From Dyella sp. C9 (GTDB lineage Bacteria > Pseudomonadota > Gammaproteobacteria > Xanthomonadales > Rhodanobacteraceae): a stretch of DNA of 64,000 nucleotides. Under the pieces are notes generated by a model, which saw only the letters and a program-made list of their open reading frames with translations, searched no databases and was not told where the DNA came from. Numbering within the stretch: position 1 is the first letter of the stretch; each line of letters opens with the position of its first letter. Made by a program: the position numbers and the translations under genes. The stretch spans positions 1 to 64,000 of the forward strand of contig NZ_QIRF01000012.1 in NCBI RefSeq assembly GCF_003332825.1, read 5' to 3'. Of the stretch, positions 7,418 through 15,716 are shown piece after piece.

Positions 7418-8854
7418 TCAGCCCGCCTGGCGCCAGGCCGGGCTTGAAGGCGGGTGTGGGGAGGAGTGGCGCTCCAGGACCGGCATGCGGGGCAGCTCGA
7501 ACCAGAAGGTGCTGCCGCGGCCGGGTTCGGAACGGAGCCCGATGCGGGTGCCCAGCAGGCGCGCCAGTCGTTCGGCGATCGCCAGGCCCAGGCCATAGCC
7601 GCTGCGCCGCTCGTTCTCGCCACCCTGCAGCTGCACGAATTCCTCGAAGATCCGCTGCTGGTGGATCACGGCGATGCCTGGCCCGTTGTCGCGTACTTCG
7701 ATGCGGATGGCCTGGCCGTGGCGCCGGGCCGCGATCAGCACCCGGCCATGTGGTGCATTGGCGATGGCATTGCTGGCCAGCTGGTAGAGCAGGTTGGCGG
7801 CTACGTCGGCATCGCCATGCAACTGGTGATGGCTGCCGCGCCATATCAGGGTGACGTGTTGCTGCGCGGCTTCATGGTTGAGCGAGGTGCGGTCGCGCAT
7901 GAACAGCTCCGCGGCGGTGAAGCCGACCGGCTTCACCGCTACCACGCCGGCATCCAGGCGTGAGATCTCCAGCAAGGCATCGAGCAGGCGGGTCATCGCC
8001 GCGATGCTGGTACGCATCTGGCGAAACAGCGACTGCTGGTCGGCGTCGCCGCTGTTGTCGATGCTGCCGGCGAACAGTTCGAGGGCCTGCAGCGGCTGGC
8101 GGAAGTGATGGCTGACCAGGGCGATGAACTGGGACTTGCTGCGCGTGGCGGCCTGGCTCTGGCGCAGCCGGTCCAGGGCTTCCGCGGCGTTCTCCTGCTG
8201 CAGCGTGGCCCAGTCCCGGCGCTGCTCGTCCTGTTGGGTGGCGAGCTGTTCCACCGACTGGCGGATGTCGGCGAACTCGGCGCTGGTGGGCGCAGCGTCG
8301 AGGGCGGGATGGCGGGCGTGCGTCAGTTCGCGCAATGCGGCCTGGATCTGCGACAGCGGTTCCATGATGCGGTGGCGCAAGGTCACGCGTGCCAGCCACG
8401 CCAGGATAAGAATGCCGGCGGCGCAGAGGCCGCCAAGCAGCCATACCAGCCCTTGCGCGTGTTGCAGGGCGCGGGTGTCGACCTCGACGCTCAGCCAGGA
8501 TGTCCCGTGGCCGTCACCGGCAAGCGCGCTGCGATAAGTGGTGCGGGTGGGCGAGGTGGACGATCCGCTGCTCCAGAAACTGCCGTCACGCCGGTGCAGC
8601 TCCACGCGCTGCCATTGCTCCGCCTGTCCCTCCAGCAGGGCACGGTCCAGGATCGGTTGGGGCGAATGGGTGATGTCATCCCCCAGTTGGTTGACCAGCC
8701 GCTCCATGCGCAGGCTGATCGCCGCCTCGTTGCGTTCGCCCAGGTGGTGGGCCTGCTGGATGCACAGCGCAAGCACCAGCGCCAGTGCGGCAATCGTGCC
8801 TGGCAGCACCACGTCGATGAACAGCCGGGGCAGCAAGTGGGCGCGCGCTTCCAT
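7418..8854 (-). CDS. Membrane sensor histidine kinase
   Basis: This 478-residue inner-membrane kinase has helices at about residues 12-32 and 134-154 flanking a roughly 100-residue periplasmic sensor. A cytoplasmic coiled coil leads to the phospho-acceptor motif VSHHFRQPLQALELF (His249) and a HATPase domain with NAIANAPHG (N-box), VRDNGPGI and YGLGLAIAERLA. The SHxxRQPL type H-box resembles NahK/ErcS-type hybrid kinases, but no receiver domain is attached, so a separate regulator is needed; the LuxR-type regulator at 10949-11635 is a candidate. The last residues (SPAWRQAG) are encoded by an inverted repeat, suggesting the C-terminal tail was extended by a REP-like element. Confidence 0.88.
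   Translation of the reverse strand: MEARAHLLPRLFIDVVLPGTIAALALVLALCIQQAHHLGERNEAAISLRMERLVNQLGDDITHSPQPILDRALLEGQAEQWQRVELHRRDGSFWSSGSSTSPTRTTYRSALAGDGHGTSWLSVEVDTRALQHAQGLVWLLGGLCAAGILILAWLARVTLRHRIMEPLSQIQAALRELTHARHPALDAAPTSAEFADIRQSVEQLATQQDEQRRDWATLQQENAAEALDRLRQSQAATRSKSQFIALVSHHFRQPLQALELFAGSIDNSGDADQQSLFRQMRTSIAAMTRLLDALLEISRLDAGVVAVKPVGFTAAELFMRDRTSLNHEAAQQHVTLIWRGSHHQLHGDADVAANLLYQLASNAIANAPHGRVLIAARRHGQAIRIEVRDNGPGIAVIHQQRIFEEFVQLQGGENERRSGYGLGLAIAERLARLLGTRIGLRSEPGRGSTFWFELPRMPVLERHSSPHPPSSPAWRQAG
7420..7444. repeat. REP-like palindrome at the 3' end of the kinase gene
   Basis: The palindrome CCTGGCGCCAGG (7426-7437) is flanked by AGCCCG and CGGGCT, with one unpaired base at 7438. 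It encodes the final residues of the kinase and abuts its stop codon. Such CCTGGCGCCAGG units often occur in extragenic palindromes of this bacterial group, but no second identical copy was found here. Confidence 0.5.
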
Positions 8855-9210
8855 GCATCATGCCTCCGTTGTTCGCGGGCATGGCGTGCCTTGTCCCCCG
8901 CATGGCATCGGGGTCCATAGGCAGAACATGACGTGCGTCGGCTGCATAGTGGGAGAACCCGCGGCAGGAAGCGATGGAAACAGCCCAGGCGGACGCGCCA
9001 CCCTGGAAGCGGGCCCTGTCAGGCACTCTAATGAAACGGTGGTGACCGCACGATACGCACTTCGTTCTAGCGCCAGCCGCCATAGTGCTAACGGCCTATC
9101 GGCGTCGCCAGCCTGGCGCAAGGTGGCGGAAGGTCGGCGGGCATGACGCCGCTTGCGTTTGGGGTTAACGTCCACCACCGCATGGCCTGTCAGGCCGAAT
9201 GGAGACCATC
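8855..9210. other. Intergenic region between divergent kinase and DUF3617 genes
   Basis: This 356-base stretch must hold the promoters of the leftward kinase and the rightward DUF3617 gene. I saw no convincing hexamer pairs, RNA fold, repeat or conserved small ORF. Confidence 0.5.
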
Positions 9211-9735
9211 ATGTCCGCACGTCGTCGTCTGTTGCTTGCCGTTGCCCTCGTGGGCGTGACCGGTGCCACGCTGGCCCAGGATCTTCCCGCCAACCTGCCC
9301 AAGCGCAAGCCGGGCCTGTGGGAGATGCAGACTTCGGCGATGGGGGGGCGCCCGCAGGTGATGAAGCTGTGCCTGGATGCCAACACCGACCAGGACATGT
9401 ACAAGATGGGCGCGCAGATGAGCGGCCAGATGTGCAGCAAGTTCAATATCAGCGTGCAGGGCACCACGGTCGTATCGGATGCGGTATGCCGCATCGATGG
9501 CCCCAACGGCACCGTCAACATGAGCAGCCACAGCGAAACGCGCTTCGATGGCGACACGGCCTATCACACCGAGGGCCACATGAAGTACGACCCCGCCATG
9601 ATGGGGCAGAGCGAGATGGCCATGACGAGTTCGGGACGCTGGGTGGGCGAATGTCCGGCCGGCCAGCATCCGGGTGACATGGTGATGCCCGATGGCTCCG
9701 TCATGAACATCAAGGAAATGCAGCAGCAACACTGA
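9211..9735 (+). CDS. DUF3617-type exported protein
   Basis: This 174-residue protein has a signal peptide (RRRLLLAVALVGVTGATLAQ) and the family signature KRKPGLWEMQTSAMGG, followed by paired cysteines (KLCLDA, GQMCSKF, DAVCRID, GECPAG). DUF3617 proteins are small periplasmic proteins of unknown function. ATG 9211 has GGAGA nine bases upstream; the earlier in-frame ATG at 9199 lies on that site and is unlikely. It is unusually methionine-rich in the second half (HMKYDPAMMGQSEMAM), which might suggest metal binding, but this is inference. Confidence 0.82.
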   Translation: MSARRRLLLAVALVGVTGATLAQDLPANLPKRKPGLWEMQTSAMGGRPQVMKLCLDANTDQDMYKMGAQMSGQMCSKFNISVQGTTVVSDAVCRIDGPNGTVNMSSHSETRFDGDTAYHTEGHMKYDPAMMGQSEMAMTSSGRWVGECPAGQHPGDMVMPDGSVMNIKEMQQQH

Positions 9736-9774
9736 GCGGCGGCGCAGCGCGCCGCAGGCGTCATGCGTTGTGGA

Positions 9775-10848
9775 TCAGGGCAGGGGTGGGGCCATCAGCC
9801 GGCGAACCAGCGCCTCATGCTCCACATCGATCTTGTGCAGGCGTGCCTGCATGGCGGTGTCGCTGACCCATTGCGCGCTGTAGGCGCGCCGGCGTTCCAG
9901 GTTGAACTCCATGTCCGCGAACGGCACCAGGGCCTCGTTGCCTGCTGCAGTGAAGCCGCTCACGTCATGGATCATCTGCAGCTTGGCCAGCTCCGCCGCG
10001 GCATTCCTGCCCTTGCCGTAGGCGGTGAGCGCAGCGGTGACCCGCTGGCGCAAATCGGCGGGCAGGTCGGTGCGTATCACCACCACGGCATGGGGGATCA
10101 GGCTGGAAGTCCACAGCACCCGCAGCCGCGCGTACTGGTCAGGAAAGCGTTGCGCAAAGCGCTCCAGGTCGGCGGTGTTGTTGGTGGCCACGTCGACTTC
10201 ATTGTTGGCCACGGCCAGCGCGTTGTTCTGGTGGTTATCCACGGTGACGCTGGCGAAGAAGGTGTCCGAGTCGAGCCGGCGATTGGCGAACAGCTGCGTC
10301 TCCGGCACCAGGTAACCGGACACGGACAGCACTTCGCCGCGGGCATAGCGTAATTGCCCGGGGCGGCGGAACAGGTCATCCACGCTGCGCAGGGGCGAGT
10401 CCTTGGCGACCAGCAATACCGCGTAATAGCCGCGCGAGCCGTCGCCGCGGGTGAGTTGTGCGATCACCTGCATGCGGTCGTTGAGCACCGCATCCAGGGC
10501 CAGGCGCCCCGAGACGAAGGCGAAGTCCACCCGCTCCTCGGCCATGGCCTGGGCCAGCCCTTCATAGGTGCTGACCGACAGGCTGCGGATGGGCAGGCGC
10601 AGCGTGTGGCTGAGGTCATCCAGCATTGGCCGCCACGCGGCGAGCGATTCCGACGGGCCGCCGATAGGCAGGATGCCGAAGGTGAGGGCGCTGATATGGG
10701 TATTGCCCCCAGCGGGCCCGGGTTGCCCTGCAGCCATGGCATCGCACGCCAGCAACGAAGCCGCGAGCAGCCAGGGCAGCCACAGGCACCGCGGAACCGG
10801 CCACGACGGCCAGCGCAAGACGCTGGATGCCCGCCCTCTCGGTGCCAC
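9775..10848 (-). CDS. PhnD-like periplasmic substrate-binding protein
   Basis: A 357-residue protein of the phosphate/phosphonate (PhnD/SsuA/transferrin) binding fold. After a signal sequence (LPWLLAASLLACDAMAAG; either lipoprotein-like LLAC or cleavage after AMAA) come FGILPIGG, the central VDFAFVSGRLALDA, LLVAKDSPLRSVDDL and IRTDLPADLRQRVTAAL, typical of PhnD proteins. No ABC permease or ATPase is adjacent. Instead it lies among sensor kinases and a response regulator, so I infer a role in ligand sensing rather than uptake, as known for other PhnD-like proteins that feed histidine kinases. The natural ligand cannot be read from the sequence. Confidence 0.8.
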   Translation of the reverse strand: MAPRGRASSVLRWPSWPVPRCLWLPWLLAASLLACDAMAAGQPGPAGGNTHISALTFGILPIGGPSESLAAWRPMLDDLSHTLRLPIRSLSVSTYEGLAQAMAEERVDFAFVSGRLALDAVLNDRMQVIAQLTRGDGSRGYYAVLLVAKDSPLRSVDDLFRRPGQLRYARGEVLSVSGYLVPETQLFANRRLDSDTFFASVTVDNHQNNALAVANNEVDVATNNTADLERFAQRFPDQYARLRVLWTSSLIPHAVVVIRTDLPADLRQRVTAALTAYGKGRNAAAELAKLQMIHDVSGFTAAGNEALVPFADMEFNLERRRAYSAQWVSDTAMQARLHKIDVEHEALVRRLMAPPLP

Positions 10849-10948
10849 CCCAACCCCCTGGTTGTCGTTGGACTGGGGCCGGCAGGCGGCCCCGTTCGAC
10901 GGCAGGATACGCTGCGTCCGTCAGCGCGGAGTGAATGCAGGCAGTGGA

Positions 10949-11635
10949 TTACAGGCCGCTAATGCGGCGCGAGGCCACCACGGCTTCGACCCGGTTGCGC
11001 ACGTTGAGTGCGCGGAAGATCGCCGCCAGGTGGATCTTCACCGTGCCTTCGCTGATGCCCAGGTCGCGGGCGATCAGCTTGTTTGGCTTGCCTTGCGAAA
11101 GCAGCCGCAACACGTCGATCTGGCGTTCGGTGAGCAGCTTGCGCAGGCGCTCTTCGAGCGAGTCACCGGGGGTGGCAGGCGGGGGCGCGCTGGCCGCCGT
11201 GGCGACGGCCGCGGTCGCGGCGCCGTCGCCGCGTTCCTGCAGCAGCAGCGGCGGCACGTAGATGCCGCCGGAAAGCACCAGGCGCACCGCCGAGAGCATC
11301 ACGTCGGGTGAATAGGCCTTGGGGATGAAGCCCTGCACGCCCATCGCCAGCAGTCCCTTCATCAGTACGGGATCTTCGGAGCCGGACAGCACGATCACCG
11401 GCACCTGCGGCAGCTTTTCGATCACCTCGGCCAGGTGCTCGCTGCCCTGCACGCCCGGCATGGCCAGGTCGATCAGGGCAAGCGCAAGCGCGCCGGCTTC
11501 CGGCGCATGGATGGCGTCGCGCAGTTCCGCCATGTCCATGGCGATGACAAATTCGGTGTCAGGTCCAAGCTCGCCCAGCTTGAGCTTGACTCCCTCGACG
11601 ATCAGTCGATGGTCGTCTGCGATCAGTATGCGCAT
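10949..11635 (-). CDS. LuxR/NarL-type response regulator
   Basis: A 228-residue two-domain regulator. The receiver domain begins MRILIADDHRLIVEG, has the phospho-acceptor Asp in LALIDLAMPGVQG and the switch residues in VIVLSG and GFIPKAY. An Ala/Pro linker precedes the DNA-binding helix-turn-helix (LTERQIDVLRLLSQGKPNKL... GISEGTVKIHLAAIF). The ATG at 11635 has GGGGA five bases upstream; the longer open frame adds eleven unmatched residues. It is probably phosphorylated by one of the nearby kinases; the kinase at 7418-8854 lacks a receiver of its own. Confidence 0.93.
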   Translation of the reverse strand: MRILIADDHRLIVEGVKLKLGELGPDTEFVIAMDMAELRDAIHAPEAGALALALIDLAMPGVQGSEHLAEVIEKLPQVPVIVLSGSEDPVLMKGLLAMGVQGFIPKAYSPDVMLSAVRLVLSGGIYVPPLLLQERGDGAATAAVATAASAPPPATPGDSLEERLRKLLTERQIDVLRLLSQGKPNKLIARDLGISEGTVKIHLAAIFRALNVRNRVEAVVASRRISGL

Positions 11636-11812
11636 GTCGTTCCCCATGGCGTCATGCGGCGATCCCATCGCTGCATACCCGCTTGTGAAACATAGCCCCA
11701 GCGTGCCCGCGCGGCAACCGTGTGGCGCCTACGAACGGCCTAGCCATAAGGTCATATGGCCGTCCACTTGAACCGCCCGTGAGAATCTGCCCACTGCGAT
11801 GGGGGAGCAGCC

Positions 11813-11962
11813 ATGCGTACCATGTTTCAGGCGAGGCAGTGGCTGGGCCGGCGCTGCACCTGGCGTGTGCCCGCGCGCGGGGTGCGCCCCGCCGTGGACG
11901 CCCGCCGGCTTGCCACCAGGCAGCCGGAGTTCAGCTTCGTCCCCTGCCGTGTGCAATGCTAG
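11813..11962 (+). CDS. Small Arg-rich leader ORF, coupled to the DotU-TssM gene
   Basis: A 49-codon open frame starts at ATG 11813 after a very strong ribosome binding site (GGGGGAG, 11801-11807) and ends TAG at 11960-11962. Its end overlaps the ATG of the next gene in ATGCTAG, so ribosomes ending here can restart on the large gene, which lacks its own good ribosome binding site. The peptide has many Arg residues and four Cys and resembles no family I know. I think it is a translational leader, although a functional microprotein is possible. It could also be chance. Confidence 0.45.
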   Translation: MRTMFQARQWLGRRCTWRVPARGVRPAVDARRLATRQPEFSFVPCRVQC

Positions 11963-13716
11963 GCCGCATGCGCCTGCTGGAATGCTTTGCGCCGCTGTTC
12001 TCCTATGGCCTCCTGGTTGACGAACAGGCAGCCGGGCTTGCCGCACCGATGGCCTTGCCCCAGGTGCACGAGCATGCCCGCGTGCTGGTCGAGCAGGCAC
12101 GCCTGCTGGCCCTGTCGATGGGCAAGCCGCTGACCGACGTGGAGATGGCGGGCTTCGCCGTGGTGGCCTGGTTCGACGAGATCGTCGCGCGGCACGAAAG
12201 CGCCAGGGGCCAGAGCGTGCGTCCGTTGCAGCTGGAACTCTTCCATACCGGCAGTGCGGCGACCGAGTTCTTCGACCATCTTGCGGGCCTCGCGCTTGAC
12301 GCTGATGAGGTGCGCGAGGTGTATGCCATGGCCTTGCTGCTGGGTTTCATGGGGCAGTACTACTACGAACAGGGCGATGGCGGCGAGCTGGGTCGGATCA
12401 AGGCGCTGCATTGCCAGGCCTGCGTGACCGCCGGCGCGGTGCTGCAGTCGCTGCAGCGCGAGGCGATCACGCCACAGCCGTACCAGGTGCCGGGCACGCC
12501 GAGTCACCGCTTGCAGGCACCGTGGGGCGGACGGCGTGCCGCGCCCCTGGTGGCGGGCTTGCTGGTCCTGCTGGTGCTGGTGGCGTTCGTGATACCGGTG
12601 TTCAGCAGTTCCGTGCCGGCCCAGGCCTGGTACATGGCCGGCGTGCTGATCGCCGTGATGGGCGTGCTGGCATGGAGCAGCAGCGTGGCGTGGCGGGAGC
12701 TGGTGCTCAAGCGCGTGCACACACGGGTGGCCGCCCATCCCGACGCGGGCTACGGCGTCGGTGACGTGTGGGCTGCGCTAGCGGATGCGGCACGCCATGT
12801 GCGCGGCGCGATGCTGCATCCGTTCCGCCGTCGCGGCCAGTGGCGGCGGTTGTCGCGGCATCCCTGGCTGTTGTTCGTCGGTGACAGTGCCACCCATGTG
12901 CGCGGACTGCTGCAGGCGGCCACCCAGGTTCCCCATGCACGCGCCATGTCCGGCGGTGATGCGTCCAAGCCATGGCACTGGTGGATGTTCCGTGCCTTGG
13001 TCGCGATCGAACCTGGTGCATCGCTGGTGCGGGCGCCGGACAACCCGCGCGACGACGAGTCGGCCTGGGCCCGCGCGCTGTCGATCCTGGCGCGCGAACG
13101 CCGCAAGCTGCCGTTGGATGGCGTGGCGATCTGCATCGGTGCCGATCACCTGCTGGAGTCGCCAGCGGCGATCCTCGCCGCACTCGCCCGCCTGCACGAC
13201 CTGGCGAACGAAACCGCGCGGCGCCTGCAACTGCAGCTTCCCCTGTACGTGGTGGTGACCGGGCTGGAGACGTTGCCCGGATACGCCGCTTTCCGTGCGG
13301 CGTTGCCGGCAGCGACCTTGCGCCGCGCCGTGGGTTGGCGCGCAACTGGCGCGCATGCCAATGCCTCGGCACCCTGGCGCATGGACATCCATTTCTCGAC
13401 CATCATCGAGCGCCTGCGAGTGGCCGCCATGGCCGCGCTGGCCATGCGCCACGATGCCCGTGGCCGGCGCGAGGTCTTCGCCTTCCTGCAGTCGTTGGAC
13501 GCACTGCAGCGGGGCTTGCAGGCCTTTCTCGGTCATCTGCTGGCACGCGAGGTGGTGGTGGCCCGCCGGTTGCACTGGTGTGGCGTCTATCTCACCGCGA
13601 GGCCGCACGCGGATGCCGCGGGCGGCGACTTCGTGGACGACCTGTTCGGTCGCTTCCTGCCGGCTGATTGGTTGCTGGCGCGCAGGGTCGCGCCGCCCGT
13701 GGAGGAGCGCGCCTAG
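11956..13716 (+). CDS. DotU/TssL-TssM(N) fusion protein, orphan type VI-like membrane protein
   Basis: The 586 residues combine two proteins that normally form the type VI secretion membrane complex. Residues 5-165 look like DotU/TssL: AWFDEIVARHES, FHTGSAATEFFDHL and YAMALLLGFMGQYYY. Two membrane helices follow (about 195-216 and 225-246). Residues 300-560 look like the cytoplasmic N-terminal half of TssM/IcmF: WARALSILARERRKLPLDGV, LPLYVVVTGLETLPGYAAF and the late motif HWCGVYLTA, corresponding to LRGVYFTS. The nucleotide-binding loop is degraded to VGDSATHVRG where TssM has GPPGxGKT. The periplasmic TssM part is absent, and no other type VI gene is nearby. Start ATG 11956 or 11968. The stop codon is shared with the convergent kinase. 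Confidence 0.75.
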   Translation: MLGRMRLLECFAPLFSYGLLVDEQAAGLAAPMALPQVHEHARVLVEQARLLALSMGKPLTDVEMAGFAVVAWFDEIVARHESARGQSVRPLQLELFHTGSAATEFFDHLAGLALDADEVREVYAMALLLGFMGQYYYEQGDGGELGRIKALHCQACVTAGAVLQSLQREAITPQPYQVPGTPSHRLQAPWGGRRAAPLVAGLLVLLVLVAFVIPVFSSSVPAQAWYMAGVLIAVMGVLAWSSSVAWRELVLKRVHTRVAAHPDAGYGVGDVWAALADAARHVRGAMLHPFRRRGQWRRLSRHPWLLFVGDSATHVRGLLQAATQVPHARAMSGGDASKPWHWWMFRALVAIEPGASLVRAPDNPRDDESAWARALSILARERRKLPLDGVAICIGADHLLESPAAILAALARLHDLANETARRLQLQLPLYVVVTGLETLPGYAAFRAALPAATLRRAVGWRATGAHANASAPWRMDIHFSTIIERLRVAAMAALAMRHDARGRREVFAFLQSLDALQRGLQAFLGHLLAREVVVARRLHWCGVYLTARPHADAAGGDFVDDLFGRFLPADWLLARRVAPPVEERA

Positions 13717-15632
13717 GCCGCGGCCGCGCGCGCGATGTTCCAGGCAGCCATCATGGCCTCGCGCAGTTGCTCGGGGGACACCGGCTTGTACAGCACCGGA
13801 ATCCGCGCCGCCATGATTTCACGGAGACGGTCGCTGCGCGTCTCGCCGGTGATCAGCAGGCGCGAGAATGGCGCACAGCCATCGCGCTGGTAGTGTTCTT
13901 CCAGCGCGGCAAGCACGTCCAGGCCACTCTCGCCATCGCGCAGGCGCAGGTCGGAAATGACGATGTCCGGAGGCGCCGTCCATTCTTCCGCGGCGAGCAG
14001 GGCCTGCACGCGGTCCTCGGCGACGGCGACCTCGCAGCCCCAGCTGCGCAACAGATAGCGGATGCCGGAGAGGATGGCTGGTTCGTCGTCGATCACCAGC
14101 ACGCGCATGCCGGATACGTCCTGCGGCGCCTCGTCGCTTGATGTACTGGGCACCTGCTGTGGCGGCACCTCGGGCAGCTGGAAACTGAAGACGCTGCCGC
14201 GCCCGGGCGTGGACTTGAGTTGCACCTGGGTGTCCAGCAAATCGGCCAGTCGTTGCACCGTGGCCAGCCCCAGGCCCAGGCCACGACGCGTGCCGGTGTC
14301 GTGCTCGCCGCCATTGTGGCATTCCACTCGATAGAACTCGTCGAACACGCGCGCCTGGTGTTCGGGGGCGATGCCGCTGCCGGTGTCCCATACGTCCACC
14401 CGCACCCTGCCATCGAGGCGGCGGCGCGCCACCACCAGCACGCCGCCGCGGCTGGTGTAGCGCAGCGCATTGCTGACCAGGTTGTTCAAGATGCGGGCGA
14501 GCATGGTGTGGTCGCTGCGCACCCACAGGTCGGTGGCGCGCATGATCAGGCGCAGGCCGTGCTGCTCCGCGATCATGCGGAAGTTGCGGCTGACCTCTTC
14601 GAACACTTGGTCAAGCGGAAATTCGGTGATCTCGATCTGCATGGCGCCGGTCTCCAGGCGCGACAGGTCCAACAGTTCGCTGAACAGGTGGTCGAGTGCT
14701 TCCACGCATTCCTGGATGTGGGCGATGCGATCGAGACGGACCGGATCCCTCTCGTCGACCGCCAGCGAGGAGGAGAACAGCGTCAGCGCGTACAGCGGCT
14801 GGCGCAGGTCGTGCGACGCCGCCGCCAGGAAGCGCGCCTTGGCGACGCTCGCCGCCTCCAGCGCAGCATTCTTGCGCGCCAGCTCCACGGTCGCCTGTTC
14901 GATCTCGCGCTCCATGCTGCGTTGTACGTCAAACAGCGCCAGCGCCGCGCTGTTGAAACCGCGCTGCAGTTCGCCGATCTCGCTCTGGTCCGTGACCTGC
15001 ACCTCGACATGGCGGTCGCCGCGTCCCAACTGGTGCACAGCGGAGACCAGCCGGCGCAGCGGGGCGCTGATCCAGCGCGCGGCCTGCCAGGCAATGACGG
15101 TCGCCACCAGCAGGCTGACCACCAGGGCAATCAGTGCATGCTGCAGGCTGGCTCGCTGTGCGGCGATCGCATCGGCAAGGCTGACATCGACCATGACCGA
15201 GCCCAGCACCGGATGACCCGGCTGATCGGTATCGACGACGTCACGCATCACGGTCAGCGTGTCGTTGCCGGAGGTGCCGCTGCGCCCGAGATCGTCAGCG
15301 AGGATCTCGCCATCCGCCGCGCGAATCTGTACGCGAGCCACGTGCGGCAGTTCGCCGATCGACTCGGCGATGCGCACCAGTTCGCGTCGTTGCATGTCAC
15401 GCAGGGGGGCTGCCGAGACCGAGGCTGCCTGGGTGGCGATGGCGTCGGCCGTGTTCTGCGCCATGCCGCGAAGGCTGCCGAGCTGGTGCTGGGTGAGCAT
15501 GGTCACCAGCAGGGTGGCTGTCACGATCGTGGGCACGAGCGCCACCAGCGCCAGCCGCTGCATCAGCGACGTGCGCCTCCACCACCGCACCGCCCGGGAG
15601 TTCGCCCCTGCAACCATTGGCCGCCACCCCAA
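13713..15632 (-). CDS. Hybrid sensor histidine kinase with receiver domain
   Basis: A 639-residue inner-membrane hybrid kinase. A first helix (LVALVPTIVTATLLVTML) and a second (LIALVVSLLVATVIAWQAA) enclose a periplasmic sensor of about 120 residues; a HAMP linker (ISAPLRRLVSAVHQLGRGD) and coiled coil follow. The catalytic part has AAASHDLRQPLYALTLF, NNLVSNALRYT, VWDTGSGI and GLGLGLATVQRLADLL. A C-terminal receiver carries MRVLVIDDEPAIL, IVISDLRLRDG (acceptor Asp) and VLYKPVSPEQL. It converges on the DotU-TssM fusion gene with overlapping stop codons in CTAG. The H-box type matches the kinase at 7418, suggesting related sensing pathways. Confidence 0.92.
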   Translation of the reverse strand: MGWRPMVAGANSRAVRWWRRTSLMQRLALVALVPTIVTATLLVTMLTQHQLGSLRGMAQNTADAIATQAASVSAAPLRDMQRRELVRIAESIGELPHVARVQIRAADGEILADDLGRSGTSGNDTLTVMRDVVDTDQPGHPVLGSVMVDVSLADAIAAQRASLQHALIALVVSLLVATVIAWQAARWISAPLRRLVSAVHQLGRGDRHVEVQVTDQSEIGELQRGFNSAALALFDVQRSMEREIEQATVELARKNAALEAASVAKARFLAAASHDLRQPLYALTLFSSSLAVDERDPVRLDRIAHIQECVEALDHLFSELLDLSRLETGAMQIEITEFPLDQVFEEVSRNFRMIAEQHGLRLIMRATDLWVRSDHTMLARILNNLVSNALRYTSRGGVLVVARRRLDGRVRVDVWDTGSGIAPEHQARVFDEFYRVECHNGGEHDTGTRRGLGLGLATVQRLADLLDTQVQLKSTPGRGSVFSFQLPEVPPQQVPSTSSDEAPQDVSGMRVLVIDDEPAILSGIRYLLRSWGCEVAVAEDRVQALLAAEEWTAPPDIVISDLRLRDGESGLDVLAALEEHYQRDGCAPFSRLLITGETRSDRLREIMAARIPVLYKPVSPEQLREAMMAAWNIARAAAA

Positions 15633-15716
15633 TCCAGCGCTCCGTGCGCCAGTGTCGTGTCAGCCTAGCGCGATTCGGTGTGTAGGGCAGCTAGCCCATT
15701 GGCCGAGCCGGCTGGC

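Noticed and set aside
11956..13716. Evidence for a full type VI secretion system
   Set aside because: No TssA, TssB, TssC, TssK, Hcp, VgrG or ClpV genes are present in the window; only the orphan fusion protein is there.
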